From positions 62,001-126,000 of the forward strand of contig NZ_VUNH01000006.1 in the NCBI RefSeq assembly GCF_009695745.1: 64,000 nucleotides of DNA. The letters run 5' to 3'. Below the pieces are notes generated by a model. It was not told the origin of the DNA, ran no database searches, and worked only from the letters and a program-made list of their open reading frames with translations. Both the position numbers and the translations under genes were made by a program. The DNA is from Pyramidobacter porci. Lineage in GTDB: Bacteria; Synergistota; Synergistia; Synergistales; Dethiosulfovibrionaceae. Below, one piece after another: positions 27,396 to 36,292 of this stretch; positions within the stretch are counted from its first letter, which is position 1, and each line of letters begins with the position of its first letter.

Positions 27396-28349
27396 ATGTC
27401 CAATCAGCCTGCAAGCGCGCTCTCTTCGCCTCGTTTCTGCAACATGGGAACTTTTATGCGCATGGCCCGCGTCCAGAACGCCAAGGGACTTGACTTCGCC
27501 GTCGCCGGCGCGCCTTTCGACACCGCCAGCTCCTTCCGCTCGGGCTCCCGCTTCGGTCCTTCGGCGATCCGCAACATCTCCTGCATGATGAAGCCCAACA
27601 ATGTGATACAGCAAGTGAACATCATGGATTCTCTGACCGGCGGCGATCTGGGGGATTTCCCCATCGTGCCCGGCTACATCCATCCTTCTTACGCTGCGAT
27701 CGAGGCGGGAGTCGCCGGGATCCTGAACGACGGCGCTCTGCCGATCGTGCTCGGAGGCGATCACTCCATCACGCTGGCCGAGCTTCGCGCCGTCGCCAAG
27801 AAATACGGCCCCGTAGGACTGATCCATTTCGACTCGCATTCGGACCTTTGCGACGAAGTTTTCGGTGAAAAGTACAACCACGGCACGCCCTTCCGCCGCG
27901 CTCTTGAAGAAGGGCTGATCGAGCCTTCGCGCTGCATCCAGGTCGGCATGCGCGGTTCGCTTTACGATCCCAACGAGCACAGGATGGCCGCCGATCTGGG
28001 CATGAAGCTGATTCCCGCCCACAAGATCCGCGAGATGGGACTGGACGCGCTGATCGACGCTATCAAGGAACGCGTCGGCGACAAGCCCACGTTTCTCACT
28101 TTCGACATCGACTTCGTCGATCCCGCTTACGCACCGGGGACGGGGACGCCGGAAGTGGGCGGGTTCACGTCGCTGGAAGCCCTGACGCTGATGCGGGCGC
28201 TGACGACGGTCAACTTCGCGGGCTTCGACATCGTCGAGGTGCTTCCCGCCTACGATCACGGCGAGATCACAGCCTACCTGGCGGCCAACATCGTGTTCGA
28301 GTTCCTCTCCATCCTCGCGCTTCAGAAAAATCGGAAAGAAGGCAAATAA
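27396..28349 (+). CDS. Agmatinase/arginase family ureohydrolase
   Basis: 317-residue manganese enzyme cleaving a guanidino compound to urea plus amine (agmatinase, arginase, guanidinobutyrase and guanidinase all share this fold). All metal-ligand motifs are present: GGDHSITLAE near residue 124, HFDSHSDLCDE near 148, and TFDIDFVDPAYAPGTGTPEV near 234. The SpeB-like substrate loop FGEKYNHGTPFRRALEEG is also present. The ATG at 27396 follows GGGGGAA. Paired with a YjiH-type membrane protein 18 bases downstream, presumably the transporter for substrate or product. Confidence 0.9.
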   Translation: MSNQPASALSSPRFCNMGTFMRMARVQNAKGLDFAVAGAPFDTASSFRSGSRFGPSAIRNISCMMKPNNVIQQVNIMDSLTGGDLGDFPIVPGYIHPSYAAIEAGVAGILNDGALPIVLGGDHSITLAELRAVAKKYGPVGLIHFDSHSDLCDEVFGEKYNHGTPFRRALEEGLIEPSRCIQVGMRGSLYDPNEHRMAADLGMKLIPAHKIREMGLDALIDAIKERVGDKPTFLTFDIDFVDPAYAPGTGTPEVGGFTSLEALTLMRALTTVNFAGFDIVEVLPAYDHGEITAYLAANIVFEFLSILALQKNRKEGK

Positions 28350-28367
28350 GTCGGGAGGGAGGAATCC

Positions 28368-29831
28368 ATGAACTCTGACAAGATCCTCTACGACAAACTC
28401 TCCGCGGAAGAACGCGCGTCGCTGAACCTCAACGACATCTTGCTGGTGGACCGGCTGGAACTTTCCTTGCGGAGCAAAGCGGTCGGCGCGCTGAAAGCCG
28501 TTCTTTTTTCGGCGGTCGCCATTTTCGTCTTCTTCGTCAACATCACCGTCAACGGCAAGAGTGACGTGCCCTTCGGCCATATCTACAACTACTTCATCAA
28601 CGCCTTGGGCAACGCGGGACTCTGGGGCATCACGATCATTATCGCGCTCAACGGTATCCTCAGCGTTTACGGCAAGTTCTTCGCGCCCGAAGGCTCGCGG
28701 CTGCGCAGGTATTACGGCGGCGAATCCTTTATTTATCCCGTGTTTTATCTGATGGGCGGCGTCTTTACGCTGATCTATACGATGGACGCCACGATCCCCG
28801 GCTTCGCGGGGCCTCAGTTCATCGTCAGCTCCGCCACCGGCGGGACCGCCGTGCCCGCCATCGTCGTCGGCGTGGCGTGGATCATTCCGGTGAGCTGCGT
28901 GTTTCTGCCGTTCCTGCTGAACTACGGTCTGGTGGACATGGTGGGGACGCTCATGGAGCCTTTGATGCGCCCCCTGTTCAAAGTGCCCGGATACGCCGCG
29001 GTGAACTGCATCGCCTCCTTCGTCAGTTCCTCGTCGGTGGGCGTGCTCATCACCAACCGGCAGTACCGCAAAGGACTGTACACAGAGAAAGAGGCCGACC
29101 TGATCGCCACCGGATTTTCCGCCGTGAGCGTGGGGTTCGCCTACATGGTCATCAAAACCGCCGGGCTGGGCGACTACTTTCTGCGCGTCTATTTCTGCTC
29201 GCTGGTCATCACGCTGATGATCAGCGCCGTCATCTGCCGCCTGCCGCCGCTGCGGAACAAACGCGGCGTTTACGTCGACGGGCGCGCCCAGACCGAGGAG
29301 GAGATCCTGGCCCAGCGCGGCACGGGCAACCTGCTCGTCAAAGGCTTCGAACGCGCCGAGAAAAAAGCCTATACGGCCGGAAAACTTTTGCCGGAAATCA
29401 GGGACAGCGTCCTCGACGCCATGACAGTATACCCCAAGGTCCTGACGCTTTTGGCCGGAGTGGGCATCCTCGGGCTGATCGTCGCCACCTACACGCCGGT
29501 GTTCCAGTGGATCGGCAAAATCTTCGTTCCCGTTCTCAAGCTGTGCGCCGTCCCCGACGCCGAAGCCATCGCGCCTTCGCTGCCCGTGGGCATCGCCGAG
29601 ATGTTCCTGCCCGTCATGCTCATCGCAGACAAGGTGAGCGAGCTCTCCATCAAGGCGCGCTATATGGTCACCACGGTCTCCATCTGCCAGATTATCTTCT
29701 TCTCGGAGACCATCGTGGTTATGCTGGCTTCCAAACTGCCTCTCAAGCTGAGCGATCTCGTAATCTGCTTCTTCGAGCGCACCTTCATCGCCATCCCCAT
29801 CACGGCGGCGTTCATGCACCTGATGTTCTGA
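28368..29831 (+). CDS. YjiH family membrane protein (nucleoside recognition/Gate domain)
   Basis: 487-residue integral membrane protein of the YjiH type, with about ten hydrophobic segments and Gate-domain-like repeats (PVSCVFLPFLLNYGLVDMVG, residues about 175-194; SLPVGIAEMFLPVMLIADKV, about 403-422). YjiH proteins are often found next to amino acid or ureohydrolase genes, and transport is suspected but unproven. Ribosome site GGGAGG. Second gene of the ureohydrolase operon; a GC-rich hairpin lies about 50 bases after its stop. Confidence 0.87.
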   Translation: MNSDKILYDKLSAEERASLNLNDILLVDRLELSLRSKAVGALKAVLFSAVAIFVFFVNITVNGKSDVPFGHIYNYFINALGNAGLWGITIIIALNGILSVYGKFFAPEGSRLRRYYGGESFIYPVFYLMGGVFTLIYTMDATIPGFAGPQFIVSSATGGTAVPAIVVGVAWIIPVSCVFLPFLLNYGLVDMVGTLMEPLMRPLFKVPGYAAVNCIASFVSSSSVGVLITNRQYRKGLYTEKEADLIATGFSAVSVGFAYMVIKTAGLGDYFLRVYFCSLVITLMISAVICRLPPLRNKRGVYVDGRAQTEEEILAQRGTGNLLVKGFERAEKKAYTAGKLLPEIRDSVLDAMTVYPKVLTLLAGVGILGLIVATYTPVFQWIGKIFVPVLKLCAVPDAEAIAPSLPVGIAEMFLPVMLIADKVSELSIKARYMVTTVSICQIIFFSETIVVMLASKLPLKLSDLVICFFERTFIAIPITAAFMHLMF

Positions 29832-29879
29832 TCCGGGGCGCAGCACGTTTTACGGAAGAGCGGATCATCGGCAACAAAC

Positions 29880-29919
29880 GGCGCCGCCGGAAAAGTTCAA
29901 GAAACTTTCCGGCGGCGCC
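29880..29919 (+). terminator. GC-rich hairpin after the ureohydrolase/YjiH operon
   Basis: GGCGCCGCCGGAAAAGTT pairs with AACTTTCCGGCGGCGCC with a single bulge and a short loop. Poor T-run afterwards. The rest of 29832-30207 holds a second weaker hairpin (around 30005-30051, AAAAGAC...GTCTTTT) and no gene. Confidence 0.5.
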
Positions 29920-30207
29920 GGTCCTTGCGGACGCTTCATCCTCACTCGAGATCCTATGCTCCTTTTATCTTCTGCTGCATTTGAATTGTATATCTTATAA
30001 AACAAAAGACCTTCTGCAGCAGAATAAAATCTACCGCAGAAAGTCTTTTGAAGGTTTTATGAAACGACAGAAATAGAGGGATGATATAGCGCCCGTCATT
30101 GATTTTTGCGACGAGCTGGGTTAGGGGACAGGATCAGCACGGATATGGCGGCTTCTCTTGAGAACAATACGATCTGCGAAGCCTTAAAAAATCGAAAAGA
30201 TCACTAA

Positions 30208-30375
30208 TGGACTCGTTCTCCACAGAACCAAAGAACGCAATATACTTTGCAAGCATATTACAACCTGAGCCAAGAATACCACTGTCAGCCGTTGATGTCC
30301 GATAAAGACTGTTTCTAGAATAATTCATCGATGGAAATTTTCTTTGGGACACTTAAAGCCGAGTACCTGAACTGA
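30208..30375 (+). mobile_element. IS3-family transposase (orfB) relic
   Basis: One frame reads QYTLQAYYNLSQEYHCQPLM, SDKDCF, stop, NNSSMEIFFGTLKAEYLN, which lines up with the C-terminal rve domain of IS3-type OrfB (usual QYTS...SMSRKGNCYDNASMEIFFGTLK), including the catalytic Glu in SMEIFFG. An in-frame TAG and an early stop show it is dead. Only about 55 codons remain. The minus-strand 72-codon frame here is its shadow. The sequence from 30376 to 30538 shows nothing further. Confidence 0.7.
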
Positions 30376-30538
30376 ATGATTTTTATGAAGCAAATGCATA
30401 TAGAAGGAAATATGGTTTTTACATTTTTTACCAGAAAGTCCTTCGTTCACTAATTCCGGCAGGCGCTTGCATTGCGTCTGCCGGAGTGTGCAACCGACAG
30501 TCTTTGGGGTATGAAATGCAGCGCCGAATCAAAATACG

Positions 30539-31891
30539 TCAGGATAACTCATAGCTGTCTTCCACTTTGACCTTGCCGCTCTTGTAGCGGACACTGCCAA
30601 AGAGAAAGGCGAAGGCGACCATGCCCATGTTACCCAACAACAGAGGCAAGGGCAGCTTAAAGGATGAGGTGACACCGGAGACAACAATAACCAGCAGGTC
30701 TACGATGCATAGCGTTTTCAATGCGCCGTCACTGATGTGGAAATCTGACTTTTTCCAGACTTCCGGAAGCACCTTGGGCATTCTCCACAGACACAGCACA
30801 ATCATGGACTTGGTAATGGCGCCTACAGCAATGGTGATATTGCTGATGACGCCAATGTTAATGTTGAAAGCGATGGGCACAAAGCCGACAACATAATAAA
30901 AGACCAGCAGAATCAGGGGAGTCCGATACCTGGGATGCAGACGGGCTAGAGAGCGGGGATACCATCCGTCGTTGCAGGCCTGCATCAGAGGCTTGGTGCA
31001 GGTAGCGATGGAGCTGTTTAAGGTAGTCAACAGAGCCATCCAACCGCCGCCAATGCAAAACAAGTAGTACAGGGGTTTGGACAGAATCGCAGAAGCTACG
31101 ACGCTTAGAGGCTTACCAGCTACCTCAGCGACAGGCAGCACACCGGCAGCCACAATACCAATCAAACCGTAGAAAACAGAAACACCCAAAGTGGAGAACA
31201 GCATAACCCGAGGAATGTCGCGAGTGGGATTCTTGGCCTCCCCGCTCATCTGGGTGACGAACTGGGCGCCGTCACAGGTATAGCTCATGAGGACAGATGC
31301 TTGCCACAGGCCCACAAAGCCATGAGTCATAAAGTTGGCGGGGTCGAAGTAGTTGCCGTCAAGTTTGGTAAGACCGACAGCCGTGAAGATAGTCAAAGAA
31401 ATGACCAAAAATATTACGGCCAGATTCTGGACTTTAGCAAATGCATTGATGCCGAAAGTGTTGGTGATAAAAAGCAGTGTCAGTATGCCCAGTGCAATGC
31501 TTTTTCGGGTAAAAGCAGGCAGGAAAGGCATAGCATAGTCCGCGAAGGAAAGGGCATACATGGACAGCGTGACACTGGTCAGTAAAGCAATCATAGAGTA
31601 GGTACCGGTCCAGCGGGGGCCCAGGAAGGTACCGACCATAGAGTAGTCACCGCCTCTATAACGGGCCACAGAGTTCAGAAAGATCTGAGGAGAGCGGGCC
31701 AGAATAGCGATAAGACCGCCGATGACGAAAGCGATGCAGATGCTTCGGCCAGTGTCATCGATACCCCACCCGGTCAAGGACATGATACCTGAACCGATAA
31801 TGGAACCGATACCGACAGCCATCAGATCCCAAAAGCCAAGAACACGTTTCAGGTCTTTTGTGGATGACAAGTTATTTGTACTGTTCGACAT
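30539..31891 (-). CDS. APC family amino acid permease
   Basis: 450-residue, 12-TM amino acid/polyamine/organocation permease. The TM1 signature GFWDLMAVGIGSIIGSGIMS is at residues about 18-37, and SGEAKNPTRDIPRVMLFSTL is the family-typical loop near residue 213. It is clearly paralogous to the permease at 45066 (shared ISMYALSFA-like, KPLMQACNDGW segments). It is followed in the minus direction by nothing close, and preceded by the M20 amidohydrolase 75 bases upstream, so an N-acyl amino acid or dipeptide may be the cargo. Base composition is lower in GC than the 10-30 kb block. Confidence 0.92.
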   Translation of the reverse strand: MSNSTNNLSSTKDLKRVLGFWDLMAVGIGSIIGSGIMSLTGWGIDDTGRSICIAFVIGGLIAILARSPQIFLNSVARYRGGDYSMVGTFLGPRWTGTYSMIALLTSVTLSMYALSFADYAMPFLPAFTRKSIALGILTLLFITNTFGINAFAKVQNLAVIFLVISLTIFTAVGLTKLDGNYFDPANFMTHGFVGLWQASVLMSYTCDGAQFVTQMSGEAKNPTRDIPRVMLFSTLGVSVFYGLIGIVAAGVLPVAEVAGKPLSVVASAILSKPLYYLFCIGGGWMALLTTLNSSIATCTKPLMQACNDGWYPRSLARLHPRYRTPLILLVFYYVVGFVPIAFNINIGVISNITIAVGAITKSMIVLCLWRMPKVLPEVWKKSDFHISDGALKTLCIVDLLVIVVSGVTSSFKLPLPLLLGNMGMVAFAFLFGSVRYKSGKVKVEDSYELS

Positions 31892-31966
31892 ATATTGTCT
31901 CTCCTTTCATATTTTAGCGTTTACTTCAGACAGGAGGTTCCGGCGTTCTGTCTGTCTGGAATAGGA

Positions 31967-33190
31967 TCACTCGCGGTAATTTTTAGCGAACTCAGATTTC
32001 AGCTGCGCCAGTTTCTCTGGATCGCCCGCCACTCGCAGGCCTGTCAGGGCCATCAGCTTACCGGCCAGCATGCACTGATCAATAGGATACTCATTGCAGG
32101 TCAGAAGAGCCGTATCGTCAGCATGTCCCACTGGGGTAGGTTCACCGTCATGCACAATGGGGAAGGTAATTTCCACCGTAGGGATCTTGTAGGCCACACA
32201 TCCCAAGTCAGAGGAAGCCTTGGGTAGATTACCGAACGCAAAGCGCGAGGAATCAATCCCCAGATCGGCAGCGTACTCCGCCGCATAATGGTACAGAGAA
32301 GGAACGGGAGTAGCGCAGTACCATGGGGCGTCCCACTTGTAAACGGCGGTGGTATCCGTCATCAGTTCGGCACCCTTGATAATATTGTCTACCCGCCGCA
32401 TCAGGGAGTTCAATTCGGCGGAGTCGTTACTCCGCAGTTCCACATTCAGCGTGGCTAGATCGGGAACAGAGTTGGCTGCCGTGCCGCCCTTGGAGATGAT
32501 ATAGTGAATGCGATTGGTTTCCAACATGTGCTCCCGCAAGAATTCCAAGCCCATAGTGGTCAGAATCACTGCATCCAGTGCGCTACGGCCCTTTTCGGGC
32601 GCAGAGGAAGCGTGAGCAGCGCGCCCTTTAAAGGTAAGCCAGTTATCATGGGTAGGCCAAACGATGGCCTTGCCGGTCACCTCAGAATTCCAGTCAGAGC
32701 CATAGTGATTGGCCAGCATCAGATCCACCTCGTCCATGTAGCCAGCTTCCAGAATATAATGCTTAGACCCCTCCAATTCCTCGGCGGGGGTGCCATAGAC
32801 GATGACAGATCCAATGGAGGAAAATGCCTCTTTTAGGCCCAGAGCGGCGGAAAAACCGGCGGCGGCGATCAGGTTATGACCGCAGGCATGGCCGTTAGGC
32901 AGGGCGTCGTACTCTAACATCAGACCAATGACGGGGCCACCATCCTTCCCTTTAAACACAGCCTTGAAAGCGGTGGGCATGTCCACGTCCTGATTGAATT
33001 TTGGGTGCTTTCCAGTGAGGCCCCGCTGAACTTCAAAACCCTCTTTTTCCAACGCGTTCATCAACAGAGTGGAGGATTGGAACTCTTCCCAGCCGACTTC
33101 CTTGAATTCCCAAATCTTTTTAGCAATCTTGTGAATTTTATCTCTGTTTTCATCAATAACTTCCATCATCCGTCTTTCTTCAGGGGTCAT
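31967..33190 (-). CDS. M20 family amidohydrolase (AbgB/HipO-like)
   Basis: 407-residue zinc amidohydrolase or aminoacylase. Motifs: GLMLEYDALPNGHACGHNLI around residues 89-108 (metal His/Asp set), YGTPAEELEGSKH near 131 with the catalytic Glu pair, and a lid domain at about 180-300. The Asn in ACGHN instead of ACGHD is typical of the AbgB/PepT-like subgroup. Likely hydrolyses N-acyl or p-aminobenzoyl-type amides or dipeptides. Cotranscribed with the APC permease downstream; strong ribosome site (AAGGAGG). Confidence 0.9.
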   Translation of the reverse strand: MTPEERRMMEVIDENRDKIHKIAKKIWEFKEVGWEEFQSSTLLMNALEKEGFEVQRGLTGKHPKFNQDVDMPTAFKAVFKGKDGGPVIGLMLEYDALPNGHACGHNLIAAAGFSAALGLKEAFSSIGSVIVYGTPAEELEGSKHYILEAGYMDEVDLMLANHYGSDWNSEVTGKAIVWPTHDNWLTFKGRAAHASSAPEKGRSALDAVILTTMGLEFLREHMLETNRIHYIISKGGTAANSVPDLATLNVELRSNDSAELNSLMRRVDNIIKGAELMTDTTAVYKWDAPWYCATPVPSLYHYAAEYAADLGIDSSRFAFGNLPKASSDLGCVAYKIPTVEITFPIVHDGEPTPVGHADDTALLTCNEYPIDQCMLAGKLMALTGLRVAGDPEKLAQLKSEFAKNYRE

Positions 33191-33300
33191 TTTGCTTCCT
33201 CCTTTTCGAGAATTTATGAATATTAGCGCTAAACTTGTTTTTCAGTATAGTCAGGGAACGTTAAAATTATGTTAATTTCTGAAACAGGTTTCTGAAAATG

Positions 33301-33348
33301 ATAAAAACAGTTCACAGGTTTTTATAGTGAAAAAGCCTGTGAACTGTT
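33301..33348 (-). terminator. Terminator of the BTAD/AAA regulator gene
   Basis: On the minus strand AACAGTTCACAGG pairs with CCTGTGAACTGTT, extended by an A/T stem, followed by TTTTTATC; 42 bases after the regulator's stop codon. Confidence 0.8.
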
Positions 33349-33389
33349 CATTCAGAGACGATACTTTGTCATGGATAGGTTCAGGAAAC

Positions 33390-35318
33390 TCACGATTTCC
33401 GCTCATTTTGGAGTTTTTGCAGATTTTCTGCCCGCTTCGGATTCCCGCCGTACTCATAGTGCCGAATGGTATAAGGAAGCAGAATCCACCAACGGTCACC
33501 AGCTTTCTGCGTGTCATAGAATCCTGCTACAGCGCCGTGCCATAGCCGGCGTTTCCCCATGGAGAGATTTTGGTAAACATAATCTTTGTAAAACTGGTGC
33601 TTGAATTTATAAACAATACCATCACCCCAAGGTTGCTCCACGATGAACCCGCCAATCAACAACTGGTCCAGCAGTTCGATCTGCTCCATAGAGGAAATAC
33701 CGGTCAGAAGTTCGAGGTCTTCCAGATTTGCATGCTCAAAATGAATGGACAGAGCGTCTAGAACCCGGCGCTGCTGGGTATTGAGACGGTCCAGCCGCAG
33801 TTGGATCAGCATGTCAAGCCGGGGCAGGGGGCAGTTCTTTTTCCACCCTTCCTGGCGGATGACATTCAGAGTCTCCATCAGCACCAGAGGATTTCCTTCT
33901 GAGCGAAGAAATAGTTCATGAGCATCAGGGATATTAGCCGTCGAGTTCTGCAGAACCTCACAGAAGACAGCGGCAGTTTCTTCCTCCGTGAAGGGGGAAA
34001 GAGACAGAGTTGTGATGATATTCCGCTCCCGCAAGGCCAACAACAGCCCGCGAATGTTCTTCTGCTCGTCTGTGCGGCAGGTGGCGATAAGAAGCACTTG
34101 ATCGTTGCCAAATTCGATCATAATGCGCTGCAAAAGCTGCTGACTGACAGAATCCATCCACTGCAGACTGTCAAAATACAGAATGATCTTCTGTTGACTT
34201 ACCAACTCCTTGAACAGCCCCAATACGCCGTTGATTAGTGCAGCGGAGTTCCAGGCGCCGTCGCCGTCTTCTTCAGTGATCCGCCCGGAGAGCAGAAGCG
34301 GCAGCAACTGAAGACTGCGCTCGGATAATTGAAGTGTTTCGGCAGTGCACAGGTTCTCCAGCTGAACAAACAGATTCCTCCAGGCGCTCAGGGAAATTTC
34401 CTTCTCCACGCTATAACAGTGAGAAGACAGCTGCAGTACGTCGAAACCGTGGTTCATCTCTAAAATCTGCCGCATCAGTGCAGTTTTGCCTACGCCGACT
34501 TCGCCTTCAATAACAACGGAGACGGTGGATTCCTCGTTTAAAAACCAGAAGATCCGTTCGTCAATGTACTGCAGTTCTGCCAAACGGCCGAAAAAATTAT
34601 CACGGGCGCGAGGCCTGCGGAGAAAGGAAACTTTCTTCCGGTGGAGCAGCGTCCGGTGCAACAGTTCTACCGCATGGGAGGGAGATTCAGACAGATCGTC
34701 CCGAAGACACTTGACATACTCCTGATACAGCTGAAGTCCCAGATCGTATTTTTCTGCCTGAGCAAAACACTTCATGCCGGTGGAAACCATTTCCTCATCC
34801 CAGGGCTTCCAAAACTGCCAGGTACTGATCAGCTGTTGCAACCGGTCAGCATCTTGGCAGATGGCGGGGTTCTTCAATTGATTTCCAATATAGGAGAGAC
34901 TGCGGGAGATTTGCAGCTCCCGTTTGCGTTCTACCCAAGCCTCAAATTCCGGACAGCCTTTCAGGTAGAAGAAATCCAGAAATCGCTGCTGGCACAGAGC
35001 AAATTCCGGATCCGGCGCGTCCCAGTCCGTCCGGACGCCGCACCGCTGGTTCAACTTTAGCCCATTACGTCCCTGAAGAACAATAACATCCTCCCCCAGA
35101 CAACGGCGGATCTGGAACAGAGCCTGACGCAGATTCTTCCGGCCGGAGTCCTCGCCGCAGGATCCCCAGAAGAAAGAAACCAATTCATCGCGGCTGGCGT
35201 GTTTCTCTACGCAGAGATAGTAGAAGATACCCTCTGCTTTCCGGTAGGGAAAGCAGACTAACTCCCCGTTCTGACAAACACCGGGAGTACCCAAAAGCGT
35301 TACTTGATAATCTGACAA
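33390..35318 (-). CDS. BTAD-type transcriptional activator with AAA ATPase domain
   Basis: 642 residues from a TTG start that follows AAAGGAGGG by six bases; an in-frame ATG at 35363 has no ribosome site. Order: OmpR-like winged helix (residues 1-90), bacterial transcriptional activator (BTAD) helical domain (about 95-230), then an AAA/STAND ATPase with Walker A VVIEGEVGVGKTALMRQILE (near 275) and Walker B-like KIILYFDSLQWMDS (near 385). Many relatives carry a further long TPR region and reach about 1000 residues; this one stops shortly after the ATPase, so it is a short form or truncated. Probably activates the adjacent M20/APC genes. Confidence 0.85.
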   Translation of the reverse strand: MSDYQVTLLGTPGVCQNGELVCFPYRKAEGIFYYLCVEKHASRDELVSFFWGSCGEDSGRKNLRQALFQIRRCLGEDVIVLQGRNGLKLNQRCGVRTDWDAPDPEFALCQQRFLDFFYLKGCPEFEAWVERKRELQISRSLSYIGNQLKNPAICQDADRLQQLISTWQFWKPWDEEMVSTGMKCFAQAEKYDLGLQLYQEYVKCLRDDLSESPSHAVELLHRTLLHRKKVSFLRRPRARDNFFGRLAELQYIDERIFWFLNEESTVSVVIEGEVGVGKTALMRQILEMNHGFDVLQLSSHCYSVEKEISLSAWRNLFVQLENLCTAETLQLSERSLQLLPLLLSGRITEEDGDGAWNSAALINGVLGLFKELVSQQKIILYFDSLQWMDSVSQQLLQRIMIEFGNDQVLLIATCRTDEQKNIRGLLLALRERNIITTLSLSPFTEEETAAVFCEVLQNSTANIPDAHELFLRSEGNPLVLMETLNVIRQEGWKKNCPLPRLDMLIQLRLDRLNTQQRRVLDALSIHFEHANLEDLELLTGISSMEQIELLDQLLIGGFIVEQPWGDGIVYKFKHQFYKDYVYQNLSMGKRRLWHGAVAGFYDTQKAGDRWWILLPYTIRHYEYGGNPKRAENLQKLQNERKS

Positions 35319-36214
35319 GCCAATCCCTCCTTTGAACAAAAAGCCGCCCTTCTGGCGCCCCATCTTGAAAAAGCTGAAAAAGGACAGACCGTCTCCATAT
35401 TTGGAAATAACCGTCGTTTATCAGAATATCGCCGACCATCAAATCAGCCGTCCCAGATTTATACCAGGCTGAAACGTCACGGCAGGAGAAAAATCATACC
35501 GCGCAGCCGCAGTTCATCAGAGCCTTAAAAGAATTAACGCTCGAATTCAGGAACTGGAAGAGTTATCTACAACATCAGGGAAATTCAAACTGATGTTTCA
35601 GGACAAAACTGACCAACAAACCCCAATACCGCTGGTATATGAAAGAGATCTTTCCGTCCCAATGTTCCCTGCTATCACATCCGAAAGTACCGATATACCT
35701 GCGATGGGCGCGGTCGAACCGCTTGCCGGAGAAATACCCTTTTCCGCTCTGCTGTGGCCGGGCGCCTAGCATAAGTCCAGAAGCAGTGCAAATTCCTGCC
35801 TAAGTCACCATGCTCCATATTCCCCTTATACTCCCCAAATGAATCGAATCCCATTGGGCAGATTTGGAAAGAACTGCACCGCCAAGGCTTTCGGAGAGAA
35901 TTCTTCAATGTTGGGGAAGGTTGTTGAACGTTTGTGTGTGACGATTAGAAATCTTCGTGTGCAGACTATAAAAAGCATTACAGTAAGGGAGATGGATCAC
36001 TAAATGCTTTAATCAAGAAATAGCAAGAACTCCCTTGGCATGTTAAGCGCACTTTGTTAATGAGTTCCATTAAGAATCAATAGATGTTCGTGGGATAGAT
36101 TTTCTAAATCTGTAATTATGCTTACCTTTAGTAGCTTTATTATAATATTCCATGAATATTTTATCCAGAGATGCCGGCGCTGCGTTCTATGTCTAGATTA
36201 CGCGGCAAATGTTT
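35319..36214. other. Gene-free stretch with eroded sequence
   Basis: No intact gene. A plus-strand frame around 35615-35800 (reads like QYRWYMKEIFPSQCSLLSHP then KVPIYLRWARSNRLPEKYPF) and another around 35837-35900 (PIGQIWKELHRQGFRREFFN) look like pieces of proteins broken by stops. The second resembles a transposase C-terminal motif, but I cannot assign a family. 35930-36170 is AT-rich with no recognisable feature. It forms the right edge of the lower-GC island. Confidence 0.4.
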
Positions 36215-36251
36215 CCGCCCGTCCCGATTCGTACGAAATCGGGACGGGCGG
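36215..36251. terminator. GC-rich hairpin, family member 3
   Basis: CCGCCCGTCCCGATT pairs perfectly with AATCGGGACGGGCGG over a 7-base loop. It sits 42 bases after the UPF0182 stop (minus strand) and resembles the hairpins at 19180 and 26023. Confidence 0.6.
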
Positions 36252-36292
36252 AGCGTTGTGCGTTTCCCTTTTTTGATACGGCAGATACGGCG

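Noticed and set aside
27378-29846. 822-codon minus-strand frame opposite the ureohydrolase and YjiH genes
   Set aside because: Spans two plus-strand genes with clear families; its His/Asp/Gln-rich composition is that of an antisense frame.
30134-30352. 72-codon minus-strand frame
   Set aside because: It is antisense to the IS3 orfB relic, has no ribosome site and no similarity of its own.
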